The position numbers and the translations under genes were made by a program. This document shows, in pieces, positions 7,265 to 15,430 of a stretch of 20,111 bases of DNA. The notes below the pieces were generated by a model, which made no database searches, was not told where the DNA came from, and worked only from the letters and a program-made list of their open reading frames with translations. The first letter of the stretch is position 1. Each line of letters opens with the position of its first letter. The stretch comes from Gammaproteobacteria bacterium (lineage in GTDB: Bacteria > Pseudomonadota > Gammaproteobacteria > Pseudomonadales > Azotimanducaceae), in contig JAPOYW010000087.1 of the NCBI GenBank assembly GCA_026706425.1, positions 1 to 20,111 on the forward strand, given 5' to 3'.

Positions 7265-8374
7265 TTATCGGCTGTTGAATCGCGCTTTCGGCGCGGCGTT
7301 GTCAAGCCGACCGGCGTCGGTCAGCCTGGGACCGGCTCGGCTTTTCGCCATGGCTTCGGCCCGCACCTGCCGGCTGGACTGACGCACAATTAGCTCGGGT
7401 GGGAGCAGCCTTGAGACCACGTCGTTTCCTCGAACGAGGTCGAGGAGGGTTTCGACGAGCACGTGGCCGGCTGCTGCCGTGTCTTGGCGCACCGTGGTGA
7501 GTGCCGGCGTCGCGTAGGCCATCGACACCAAATCGTCGAAGCCGACCACGGAGATGTCGGCGGGAACGTGGACGTTGCGGTTTCGGAAGGCCCGTATCGC
7601 GCCGATCGCGTTCAGATCGGTGGCACAGAACGCCGCGGTATGGCCCACGGCTCGGTCGATCAGTCGTTCTGCGGCCTCGTAGCCGCCGAGTTCCGAGGGG
7701 TTGGCGGTCGCCTGCAGCTGGGGGGTCGGATCCAGTCCGAGTTCCTCGTGGGCTTTTCGGTATCCCGAATAGCGGGCCTGGAACTCCGGGCAGTCGTCGG
7801 AGACGTCGCCGATGAACGCAATCTTCCGGTGGCCGAGATCGAGCAGGTGCCGGGTGGCGATGTAGCCGCCATGGACGTTGTCGCAGCCGACGAAGTGGCC
7901 GGGTTGTCCGTCGATGACCGGACCCCAGGTCACGCAATGGGCGTTGTCGAGCATCCCGATTTTCCGAATGTAGTCGGTATAGCCGCCATAGCCGAGCATG
8001 ATGACTCCCTCGGCCTTGTTGCTGTTTTCGTAGTCGGCGATCCAGTTTTCGCTGAATTGTTGGAACGAAAGCAGAATGTCGTAGCCTTTTTCCGTGGCCG
8101 CTTTTGTGATCGCCGCAATCATCGACAGGAAAAACGGGTTTATATCTGATCCCATCTCGGAGTCGTCGTGCACGAGAAGGGCGAGCGTGCGACTCTGCCG
8201 GGACCGTAGCCGGCTCGCGCCGGTATTGACCTTGTAGTTTTTCTCGTTGGCTATTCGAAGCACGCGTTCGCGTGTTTTCGAATTGACCAGCGGACTGCCA
8301 CGCAACGCGCGCGACACCGTGGACTGCGAGACGCCGGCCAGTTCCGCGATTTCGCCAGCCGTGACCCGGTTCAT
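7265..8374 (-). CDS. LacI-family transcriptional regulator
   Basis: This 369-residue protein has a complete LacI architecture. The N-terminal helix-turn-helix and hinge helix (VTAGEIAELAGVSQSTVSRALRG, residues 4-26, then LVNSKTRERVLRIA) precede a periplasmic-binding-protein-like sensor domain with LALLVHDDS, GHRKIAFIGDVSDD, GGYEAAERLID, AFCATDLNAIGAIRAF and DISVVGFDDL. The ATG overlaps the stop of the amylase gene as ATGA, so it is translated from the amylase transcript by coupling. The gene context and the palindrome at 10423-10438 make maltodextrin or another alpha-glucan oligosaccharide the likely effector, as in MalR/SusR-like regulators. It probably represses both divergent arms, including its own operon, until the effector binds; activation cannot be excluded. 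The C-terminal tail after VRQSSRQ is longer than usual and basic. Confidence 0.93.
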   Translation of the reverse strand: MNRVTAGEIAELAGVSQSTVSRALRGSPLVNSKTRERVLRIANEKNYKVNTGASRLRSRQSRTLALLVHDDSEMGSDINPFFLSMIAAITKAATEKGYDILLSFQQFSENWIADYENSNKAEGVIMLGYGGYTDYIRKIGMLDNAHCVTWGPVIDGQPGHFVGCDNVHGGYIATRHLLDLGHRKIAFIGDVSDDCPEFQARYSGYRKAHEELGLDPTPQLQATANPSELGGYEAAERLIDRAVGHTAAFCATDLNAIGAIRAFRNRNVHVPADISVVGFDDLVSMAYATPALTTVRQDTAAAGHVLVETLLDLVRGNDVVSRLLPPELIVRQSSRQVRAEAMAKSRAGPRLTDAGRLDNAAPKARFNSR

Positions 8375-10308
8375 TGCACGTCTAGGATCAGGAAGCCCCG
8401 CCCGGGAATGGCGAGGGATTGCCCCAAGCCGTGTAGCTTGCCGGTCAATACGTCGAAGCCGAGGTTTGCGCCGTAGAGCGACTCGGCGAAACGGTCGAGA
8501 TCCACCTCCACGTCGTCGGCGTTCTTGTTGATCGCCACCATGACCCGTTCGCCGGCGTCATCGGTATGCCGGAAATAGACGTAGACGCCGTCGCTGGGCG
8601 CGTAGTGGGTCAAGTGGCCACTCGTGACCGCCCGCGATGTCTTGCGCCAATTCAGCAGCCGTTTCATGAAGTCCTGCGCCGCAGCGGCATCGTCCGCTAG
8701 GCCGACGCCCGTGAATCCATTCACTTCATCGCCGGGCCATCCGCCCGGAAAGTCGACCCGCATGACGCCGTGGGAAGCGTCCGGCGGATGATCCATCAGG
8801 ATTTCGGTGCCGTAGAGAAGCTGGGGAATCCCCCGGGTGGTCAGCACCAGGACCATCGCCAGGCGGAACAGTTCGTCGTCGCCGTCAAGTTGCCGGTAGA
8901 TGCGGTGCATGTCGTGGTTGTCGGCGAACACCAGCAGGTTGGACGGATCGGCGTAGAGGAAGTCCGCCACCAGCGCCCGGTAGAAAACCACGATGCCGGT
9001 ATTCCACGTTTCGTCGGCCGCAAGGCTTGATCCGAGCGCGATTTGCAGCGGGAAGTCCATCAGGCTCGGCAGTTGCGACTCGTAGCCGTCGTCCCGCGCC
9101 TTGCCACGCTGCCAGTAGGCGATGATGCCGGGGTTGTTGTTCCACTCCTCGCCGACGACGTTGAAGTCGGGGTATTCGGTCATCACGCGCCGGGTCCAGT
9201 CGGAAAGGAAGTGCTTGTCGGCGTACGACCACGTGTCGACGCGGATCCCGGACAGGTCGGCGGTCTCGATCCACCAAATGGCGTTCTGGATCAGGTAGTT
9301 CGCCAGGAACGGATTACGCTGGTTCAGGTCCGGCATGCTGGGCACGAACCAGCCGTCGACGAACGTGGCGCGGTCGATCTCGGCGGCGTGGGGATCGTGC
9401 AGTGGCTCGCGGATGTGGTTGGTGGGCACGAACTCGCCGTGGTTGATCCAGTCCGCGGTGGGCGGATCGTCCACCCACCAATGGCTGACGCCGCTGTGAT
9501 TCGGGATCAGGTCCATGATGATGCCGATTCCGCGCTTCGCGGCTCGCGCGGAAAGTTCAGCGTAGAGATCGTTGTCGCCGAGACGCGGATCGACTCGGTA
9601 GTAGTCGGTGGTGGAATAGCCGTGGTACGAGAAGGTGGGCTCGTTGTTCTCGAGGATCGGATTCAGCCAGATCTGGGTGTAGCCCATGTCGGCGATGTAG
9701 TCGAGACGGTCGATCACGCCCTGGAGGTCGCCGCCGTGCCGCCCGTCGGGGTTGGTGCGGTCCGCCGCCTCAAGCATCGCATCGACGCTGTCGTTGGTCG
9801 GATCGCCGTTCGCGAACCGATCGGGCATGACCAGGTAGATGACGTCGGCGCTGGAGAATCCTGTGCGTGAAGATGATTCCGCCTCGCGCTCTTCGAACCG
9901 ATAGTCGACCGTCTTTAGCCGGTTTTCGGAGCGGAACCCGATGGCACATGAACCGGACGTCAGGTCTTGCGCCAGTTCGAGATCGAGGAACAGGTAGTTG
10001 GGGCTATCGACGCGGTGTGTCTCGACAAGCCGGACGCCTGGACAGTTGAGGCGTACGTCGAACTCCGACACGGACTCGCCGCGCACCATGATCTGCAGGT
10101 TCGGATCCTTCATCCCAGCCCACCAGAACGGCGGTTCGAGTGCTTCTACCGCCGGGTCGGCGGCGTGGGCCACGACGCCGCCCCCGAGCATGGTCGCCAT
10201 GCACAAGGCAACCTTCCCAAGGCTCGTGAACGTCCTCCTGGGCACGGCACCCGAGTCACGAGCGACGATTGACGGTGCGCGAGACGCCCTCGCCCGAGTT
10301 GCCAACAA
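8371..10308 (-). CDS. Secreted GH13 alpha-amylase, SusA-like neopullulanase/cyclomaltodextrinase
   Basis: The protein has 645 residues from the TTG at 10308. After the signal peptide comes a cyclomaltodextrinase N-terminal domain (EPPFWWAGMKDPNLQIMVRG, VDSPNYLFLDLEL). The GH13 barrel follows from about 152, with YLVMPDRFANGDP, MDLIPNHSG, nucleophile Asp358 (GIRVDTW), acid/base Glu387 (VVGEEW) and Asp466 (ADNHDMHR), then a beta C-terminal domain. All catalytic residues are present, so it should cut alpha-1,4 links in maltodextrins, cyclodextrins or pullulan in the periplasm. The signal peptide hydrophobic core (KVALCMATMLGGGVVAHA) ends near residue 49. The TTG is chosen for its AGGAGAGG at 5-base spacing; a GTG at 10245 would give a conventional 28-residue signal beginning MPRRTFTS. 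It heads the operon with the LacI-type gene and is divergent from the pullulanase. Confidence 0.93.
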   Translation of the reverse strand: MLATRARASRAPSIVARDSGAVPRRTFTSLGKVALCMATMLGGGVVAHAADPAVEALEPPFWWAGMKDPNLQIMVRGESVSEFDVRLNCPGVRLVETHRVDSPNYLFLDLELAQDLTSGSCAIGFRSENRLKTVDYRFEEREAESSSRTGFSSADVIYLVMPDRFANGDPTNDSVDAMLEAADRTNPDGRHGGDLQGVIDRLDYIADMGYTQIWLNPILENNEPTFSYHGYSTTDYYRVDPRLGDNDLYAELSARAAKRGIGIIMDLIPNHSGVSHWWVDDPPTADWINHGEFVPTNHIREPLHDPHAAEIDRATFVDGWFVPSMPDLNQRNPFLANYLIQNAIWWIETADLSGIRVDTWSYADKHFLSDWTRRVMTEYPDFNVVGEEWNNNPGIIAYWQRGKARDDGYESQLPSLMDFPLQIALGSSLAADETWNTGIVVFYRALVADFLYADPSNLLVFADNHDMHRIYRQLDGDDELFRLAMVLVLTTRGIPQLLYGTEILMDHPPDASHGVMRVDFPGGWPGDEVNGFTGVGLADDAAAAQDFMKRLLNWRKTSRAVTSGHLTHYAPSDGVYVYFRHTDDAGERVMVAINKNADDVEVDLDRFAESLYGANLGFDVLTGKLHGLGQSLAIPGRGFLILDVQ

Positions 10309-10313
10309 CCGTG

Positions 10314-10321
10314 CCTCTCCT
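10314..10321 (-). promoter_or_regulatory. Shine-Dalgarno supporting the TTG start of the amylase
   Basis: On the minus strand AGGAGAGG ends 5 bases before TTG at 10308. No comparable site precedes the alternative GTG at 10245. This favours the longer protein with a 30-residue n-region, although the GTG start would give a more usual signal peptide. Confidence 0.5.
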
Positions 10322-10352
10322 AGCAGTCGTCAACGTTCTCGGAAGGGTAGCA

Positions 10353-10371
10353 CAGCCCCCCGTAGGGGCTG
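10353..10371. other. Hairpin in the divergent intergenic region
   Basis: CAGCCCC (10353-10359), loop CCGTA, GGGGCTG (10365-10371) is a perfect 7-bp inverted repeat in the leader of the amylase operon. It shares the short CCGTAGGGGC string with the palindromic repeat family at 517 and 16544, but nothing more. It may be a decayed fragment of that family or a leader structure. Confidence 0.4.
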
Positions 10372-10422
10372 CGGCCAGGGACGTACGGCGTCGCCGCCGG
10401 AGAACCGTGTGCCAACCGGCGG

Positions 10423-10438
10423 TTGCATACGTATGCAA
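10423..10438. promoter_or_regulatory. LacI-type operator, perfect 16-bp palindrome
   Basis: TTGCATACGTATGCAA is a perfect palindrome centred on CG, the hallmark of LacI-family operators, in which the hinge helices wedge into the central CG step. It lies between the divergent amylase-regulator and pullulanase-receptor arms, 114 bases from the TTG of the former and 81 from the ATG of the latter. It is the only such site seen in the window. The LacI-family protein encoded at 7265-8374 is the natural binder. Sites of this form are known for maltose/maltodextrin regulators. Confidence 0.8.
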
Positions 10439-10449
10439 TCGTTTTCGCC

Positions 10450-10479
10450 TTGTGACGGAGAACCCCTCCGTGCTAGATG
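10450..10479 (+). promoter_or_regulatory. Candidate promoter of the pullulanase-receptor operon
   Basis: TTGTGA (10450-10455) and TAGATG (10474-10479) are separated by 18 bases, a weak match to sigma-70 hexamers, just downstream of the operator. The 5' leader would be about 35 bases. An imperfect choice in GC-rich DNA; other positions are possible. Confidence 0.25.
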
Positions 10480-10519
10480 TGCGCGATTGCGTTCCCGTGA
10501 CGCCGTTGGACACCCTGGT

Positions 10520-13500
10520 ATGAGATTCGGACCTGCCCGGATACTGGGACTCGCAATCCTGCTCGCGTTGTTCCTGGCTGCCGGTTGCGGCGGTGGCGGC
10601 GGGGTGGGGGGCGACCAGACGCCGCTGGTCGTCTGCGAAGACGACGAGATCCTGCTGGACAACGGCCAATGCGGCCCGAAACCCGTGCTGGTATGCGATC
10701 CGCCGGAAGTCGCCGTCGACGGACGCTGCATCATCCCCGACAAACCCACCCCGAAGTACACGCCAGGTCCGAACGAGGCCGTCATCTACTACAACCGGCG
10801 CGACAAGAACTTCGACGGCTGGGTCCTGCACCTTTGGAACAACGGCTGCGAGGCGGGGAGTTGGGACAACGAAAGGGTGACGCTGCGCGGTTCCGGCGGC
10901 GGCGTGGACTACAGCTACGACGGCACGGGAACGGCTTGGCCGGACGGTCCGCCGCCCAACTACCAGCACTACGAAGACGGCGAGGTGGATCCCATCTACG
11001 GCGCCTATTGGGTTCTGCAACTCCAGGACGAGGCGGTCTGCGGCAATTTCATCATCCATGGCTTGGCCGGCGCGCCGCAGACGGTCGACTTGAGGATCAA
11101 CTTCTCCGAGGACACCGCGAATCCCTACCGCAACATGTATTGGGTAGTGGTCGATTCGACCCTGGCCGAGAACGAACTGCGCGAGGCCCGCACCGCGGCG
11201 GAGCCGATCTGCATCAACGACGTCTGCGAGGAATACGAGGCGCCGCCGCTCGCCATCGAGGACCAGGCCGCGCATTGGATCGACGCGGGAACCATCGCCT
11301 GGAACAGAACCCTCGACAACGTCGAGCTCTACAGTTCCGTGGACGGCATGCTCGATGTCGAGGCCCAGGGTGAAGGCGAAAGCGCGGTCGGTGTCGTCAC
11401 GGGGGGCGAGTTGGCGGCATCGCTGACCTTGAGCGAGATGACCGACGCCCAACGGGCGCGTTCCCCGCAGTTGGCGGACTACGATGCCTACGCGGTCGAT
11501 CTCGACCTCGCGCGGGTCAAGGAATTGCTGACCCACCAGCTCTGGATCGTCGGCGAGGATGCCGAAGGCAACCAGTTCGGCACGCAGTTGCAGCTTTCCG
11601 GGGTGCTCGACGACATCTACACGAGCGGCGCGGACGACGCCGACGAGGCCGCCCTGGGGCTGCGCTACGACGGCGGCTCCATTACGGCGAACGTCTGGGC
11701 GCCCACCGCCCAGGAGGTGAAGCTCCTGGTCTACGACGTCCGGCCGGACGGTCGGTTGGCCTACGACAGCGAGTCCGGGATGACGCTCGACGGCGACACG
11801 GGCATTTGGAGCGTTAGCGGCAACGAAAGCGGCTGGGACCGGAAGTTCTACCGCTTCCTGGTAACCGCCTACCACGCCAGCGAAGGCAAGGTCTTGAAGC
11901 GCGAGGCCCGGGATCCGTATTCGGTGAGCGCCTACACCGGCTCCCTGATGTCCCAGTTCGTGAACATCGCGGACGACGATCTCAAACCCGCCGGATGGGA
12001 CTCCCACGCAACGCCGCCGGCGGTCTCGCCCGAGAGCGCCATCATCTACGAAGGCCATGTGCGGGATTTCAGCGCCCGGGATTCGAGCACCCCGGAAGCC
12101 CATCGCGGCAAGTTCTTGGCGTTCACGACGGGCAACTCCGCCCCGGTGTCGCACTTGAAGCGCCTGGCGGACGCGGGCGTCACCCACTTCCACGTGCTGC
12201 CGGCGTTCGATGTGCGCTCGATCCCGGAGGATCCCGAACGCCAGGTGAACCTCGACAACGCCATCTTCGAGCTGTGCCGGCTCGACGACTCCAACAAGGA
12301 ACTCTGCCCCGGTGATGTCCGGGACGTGACGCCGATCATCGACAGGCTCGAGAGTTTCGACCCGACCACCGACGAGGCGCGCAAGCTCGCGAACACGATC
12401 CGCGACATCGACGCCTACAACTGGGGCTACGATCCGGTTCTCTACAACGTGCCGGAGGGCAGCTATGCGACCGATCCGGCCGGGGCAACGCGGATCCGCG
12501 AGATGCGCGCTATGAACCAGGCATTGCACGAAATGGGTCTGCGCGTGGTGCTCGACGTGGTCTACAACCACACCTCCGACGAGGGCGCGGACGGTGCCTT
12601 CTCGGTCTACGATCGCATAGTCCCCGGCTACTACTACCGCCGTAACCCCACGACCGGGAACGTCGAACGGGCCAGTTGCTGCAGCGATACCGCGGCCGAG
12701 CACGCCATGATGGCGAAGTTCGTCAAGGACTCGGCGGTGTTCTGGGCCACGCACTACAAGGTCGACGGCTTCCGTTTCGACTGGATGAGCCTGCATCCGA
12801 AATCCGTCATGCAGGAGACGCTGGCGGCGGTCCAGGCCGTGGACCCGGACACCTACATCTACGGCGAGGGCTGGGGACCCGGCACGGGCACGGCCCCGGA
12901 CACCTTCGAACTGTCGACCCAGGCCAACATGGCCGGCACCGGGATCGGCACGTTCAACGACCGCATGCGCGATCGGCTCCGGGACGTGTCCATCTCGATC
13001 GGCGGCGATCTGACCCGGGTGCGTGCGGGGCTCGCCGGCAACCTCGCCGATTTCCAACTGGTTCTCGATTCGGGCGTGACCATCGCCGCCGGCAGCGATG
13101 GCGGCTACACGGCGGACCCGCAGGAGAGCGTCAACTACGCGTCGGTCCACGACGGCATGACGCTTTGGGATGGGTTGAACCGGGGCGGGGTCCTGCCGAG
13201 CGGCATCGAGCCCACATCGGACCGGGTCCGCATCGCGGCACAGGCGCAATCATTGGTGCTGTTGAGCCAGGGCGTGCCGTTCGTGCACATGGGCGGCGAC
13301 ATCCTGCGGTCGAAGTCGCTGAGCCACAACAGCTACAACGCAGGCGACTGGTTCAACTTCGTCGACTTCACGCTTGCCGACAACAACTGGAACGTCGGCC
13401 TGCCGCCGGAAGGTCCGCCAGACGCCGACGTGTTGGCCGCCATCGACGACCCCAACGCCGACCCCACGGTGGACGACATCGCGACGTCTCTCGCGATCTT

Positions 13501-15430
13501 CGAGGAGTTCGTCGAGATCGCCCAGGGCAGTCCGTTGTTCAGCCTCGGGAGCGCCGAGGAGGTCATCGACCGGGTCGGCTTCCACAACATCGGCAAGGAA
13601 GCCAAGGCCAACCTCATCGCCATGAGCATCGACGACGGGCTCGGAGTCGTCACCAACACCGACGACACCCAACGCGACGACCTCGACCCCGCCAACGACG
13701 CCATCGTCGTGGTGTTCAACGGCGCCGCCGAAACGCAATCCATCACCATTCGAACCGCAGCGGGCTTCGCGCTGCAGGAGATCCAGCAGGACTCTGCAGA
13801 CGACGTCGTCCGGGAGGCAACCTTCACGGAAGGCGTCGGCGGCGATGGCACGTTCACCGTACCGGCGCGCACCACGGCGGTGTTCGTCAAAACCCAGGGC
13901 GTCGGGCAGGGCGAGGGCCTTTCGGCCTTCGTCACGGCGGGCTTCGAGCCGCCGGTCCCCTACGGCGACACCGACATATACCTGCGCGGCCAGTTCAACG
14001 GCTGGGGCACCGGCAACCGGATGACCTACCTCGGCGGCGGCAGCTACGACGGCTTCATCACCCTGGAAGCGGGCGACTACGCCTTCAAGATCGCGTCCGA
14101 GGACTGGAGCACGGTCGACATTGCCGCCCCCGAAGGCCAGGGCGTGATCACCCTCGGCGAACCGGCCACGCTGTCGGCGGCCGGACGACTGCCGAACCTG
14201 TCGATCAGCATCCCGGCCACCGGCGAGTACCGGTTCGTGCTCGACGCGCTCGATTCGGATGCGCCGATCCTGACCGTGACAAATGCGCGTGCCCTGCCGG
14301 TGGAGACTTTCGTGCGCGGCACCATCAACGGCTGGAGCACGGACGATCCGCTGCTCTACACGGGCAAGGGCGACTACCAGGCGACGATCGACATCGAAGC
14401 CGGCGACCATCTGTTCAAGATCGCGTCTTCCGACTGGGCGACGGTGGATCTCAGCGCGCCGGGCGAAGGCAGCGCGCCGATCGAGCTCAACACCGGCATC
14501 GCCCTGTCCGGACCCCGCAACCCGAACTTCTCGATCTCGATTCCGACGTCGGCGGACTACCTGTTCACGGTGGCTGCTGCGGGCTTCGTGTCCGACGACG
14601 CGGGCCAGCGCGGCGCGACCCTGTGGGTGACCGTGGACGATCCCCACGCCGGGACGTCGCTCTACCTGCGCGGCGGCATGAACGGCTGGGGCACGGACAA
14701 CGAGATGGCGTTCATCGGCCGGGCCCGGTACCGGACCGCCGTCGACCTCGAAGCCGGCGACTACCATTTCAAGCTTGCCAGCGAAGACTGGTCGACCATC
14801 GACATCGGCGCGGCGGACACTGCCAACGTCGAAGTCGGCGTCCCGACGATCCTCGATGCGGCCGGTCGCGCCCCCAACCTGATGACGAGTATCGCGGAGG
14901 CGGATTCCTACACCTTCACCCTGGACTGGAGCCGAGGCGTGGCGACGCTGACGATCCAGAAGACGGCGGACGTGCCGCCGGATCCGATCACCCAGATGCC
15001 GGTTCTGGTGGAGCCTCTCGACTTTGAAGGCACCGCCGGCTACGCGTTCGAAGACGACGCCATGATCGCGACGATGGTGGTTGCCGACCCGCGGGATGCC
15101 GCGAACATGGCGGCGCGAACCACCCGCAATACCGGTGCGGTTGGAAACGCAGGCACGCTGTATCGCGTCGGCGGGGCTATCGCCTTCACCGACGAAGGCA
15201 ACCACTTGGCCGTGGACGTCTACCGCGAAAGTGGTGCCGGGACGGTGGCGCTTTCCGTCGGCAGCGGCGACGACGCCGCGAGCGTTCTGACGGCGACGGC
15301 GGAGTACTCCGGCAGCGGCGATTGGGAGACGCTCTACTTCGACTTCTCGGGCTTCGTGGCGGGCGCGGTCTACGACTGGCTGAAGATCGTGTTCGACCAG
15401 GGCGTGGCGGGCGACGGCGGCGACTGGTAG
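10520..15430 (+). CDS. Pullulanase lipoprotein (GH13 debranching enzyme), ends at an in-frame TAG
   Basis: The ATG at 10520 gives a lipoprotein signal with lipobox LAAGC (Cys23) and a Gly-rich linker, so the enzyme is probably anchored in the outer membrane. Two short Cys-pair segments (residues 35-75) precede a CBM41-like pullulanase-associated domain (about 85-200, DGWVLHLWNN), a linker domain and CBM48 (about 375-480, ITANVWAPTAQEVKLLVYD). The catalytic barrel carries YNWGYDP near 633, VVYNHT near 680, nucleophile Asp754 (GFRFDW), acid/base Glu783 (YGEGWG) and Asp878 (VHDGMTLWDG). It should hydrolyse alpha-1,6 branches of pullulan, glycogen or starch. Three FNGW-type modules start at residues 1151, 1261 and 1379, followed by a jelly-roll-like domain. 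Translation stops at TAG 15428-15430 after 1,636 residues, but the same frame continues to 16495. The catalytic part is intact. The Shine-Dalgarno sequence is weak. Confidence 0.93.
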   Translation: MRFGPARILGLAILLALFLAAGCGGGGGVGGDQTPLVVCEDDEILLDNGQCGPKPVLVCDPPEVAVDGRCIIPDKPTPKYTPGPNEAVIYYNRRDKNFDGWVLHLWNNGCEAGSWDNERVTLRGSGGGVDYSYDGTGTAWPDGPPPNYQHYEDGEVDPIYGAYWVLQLQDEAVCGNFIIHGLAGAPQTVDLRINFSEDTANPYRNMYWVVVDSTLAENELREARTAAEPICINDVCEEYEAPPLAIEDQAAHWIDAGTIAWNRTLDNVELYSSVDGMLDVEAQGEGESAVGVVTGGELAASLTLSEMTDAQRARSPQLADYDAYAVDLDLARVKELLTHQLWIVGEDAEGNQFGTQLQLSGVLDDIYTSGADDADEAALGLRYDGGSITANVWAPTAQEVKLLVYDVRPDGRLAYDSESGMTLDGDTGIWSVSGNESGWDRKFYRFLVTAYHASEGKVLKREARDPYSVSAYTGSLMSQFVNIADDDLKPAGWDSHATPPAVSPESAIIYEGHVRDFSARDSSTPEAHRGKFLAFTTGNSAPVSHLKRLADAGVTHFHVLPAFDVRSIPEDPERQVNLDNAIFELCRLDDSNKELCPGDVRDVTPIIDRLESFDPTTDEARKLANTIRDIDAYNWGYDPVLYNVPEGSYATDPAGATRIREMRAMNQALHEMGLRVVLDVVYNHTSDEGADGAFSVYDRIVPGYYYRRNPTTGNVERASCCSDTAAEHAMMAKFVKDSAVFWATHYKVDGFRFDWMSLHPKSVMQETLAAVQAVDPDTYIYGEGWGPGTGTAPDTFELSTQANMAGTGIGTFNDRMRDRLRDVSISIGGDLTRVRAGLAGNLADFQLVLDSGVTIAAGSDGGYTADPQESVNYASVHDGMTLWDGLNRGGVLPSGIEPTSDRVRIAAQAQSLVLLSQGVPFVHMGGDILRSKSLSHNSYNAGDWFNFVDFTLADNNWNVGLPPEGPPDADVLAAIDDPNADPTVDDIATSLAIFEEFVEIAQGSPLFSLGSAEEVIDRVGFHNIGKEAKANLIAMSIDDGLGVVTNTDDTQRDDLDPANDAIVVVFNGAAETQSITIRTAAGFALQEIQQDSADDVVREATFTEGVGGDGTFTVPARTTAVFVKTQGVGQGEGLSAFVTAGFEPPVPYGDTDIYLRGQFNGWGTGNRMTYLGGGSYDGFITLEAGDYAFKIASEDWSTVDIAAPEGQGVITLGEPATLSAAGRLPNLSISIPATGEYRFVLDALDSDAPILTVTNARALPVETFVRGTINGWSTDDPLLYTGKGDYQATIDIEAGDHLFKIASSDWATVDLSAPGEGSAPIELNTGIALSGPRNPNFSISIPTSADYLFTVAAAGFVSDDAGQRGATLWVTVDDPHAGTSLYLRGGMNGWGTDNEMAFIGRARYRTAVDLEAGDYHFKLASEDWSTIDIGAADTANVEVGVPTILDAAGRAPNLMTSIAEADSYTFTLDWSRGVATLTIQKTADVPPDPITQMPVLVEPLDFEGTAGYAFEDDAMIATMVVADPRDAANMAARTTRNTGAVGNAGTLYRVGGAIAFTDEGNHLAVDVYRESGAGTVALSVGSGDDAASVLTATAEYSGSGDWETLYFDFSGFVAGAVYDWLKIVFDQGVAGDGGDW

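Noticed and set aside
12676..15027. A 783-codon plus-strand frame overlapping the pullulanase
   Set aside because: Its translation is dominated by Arg, Gly and His without any domain, which is an out-of-frame reading of the pullulanase.
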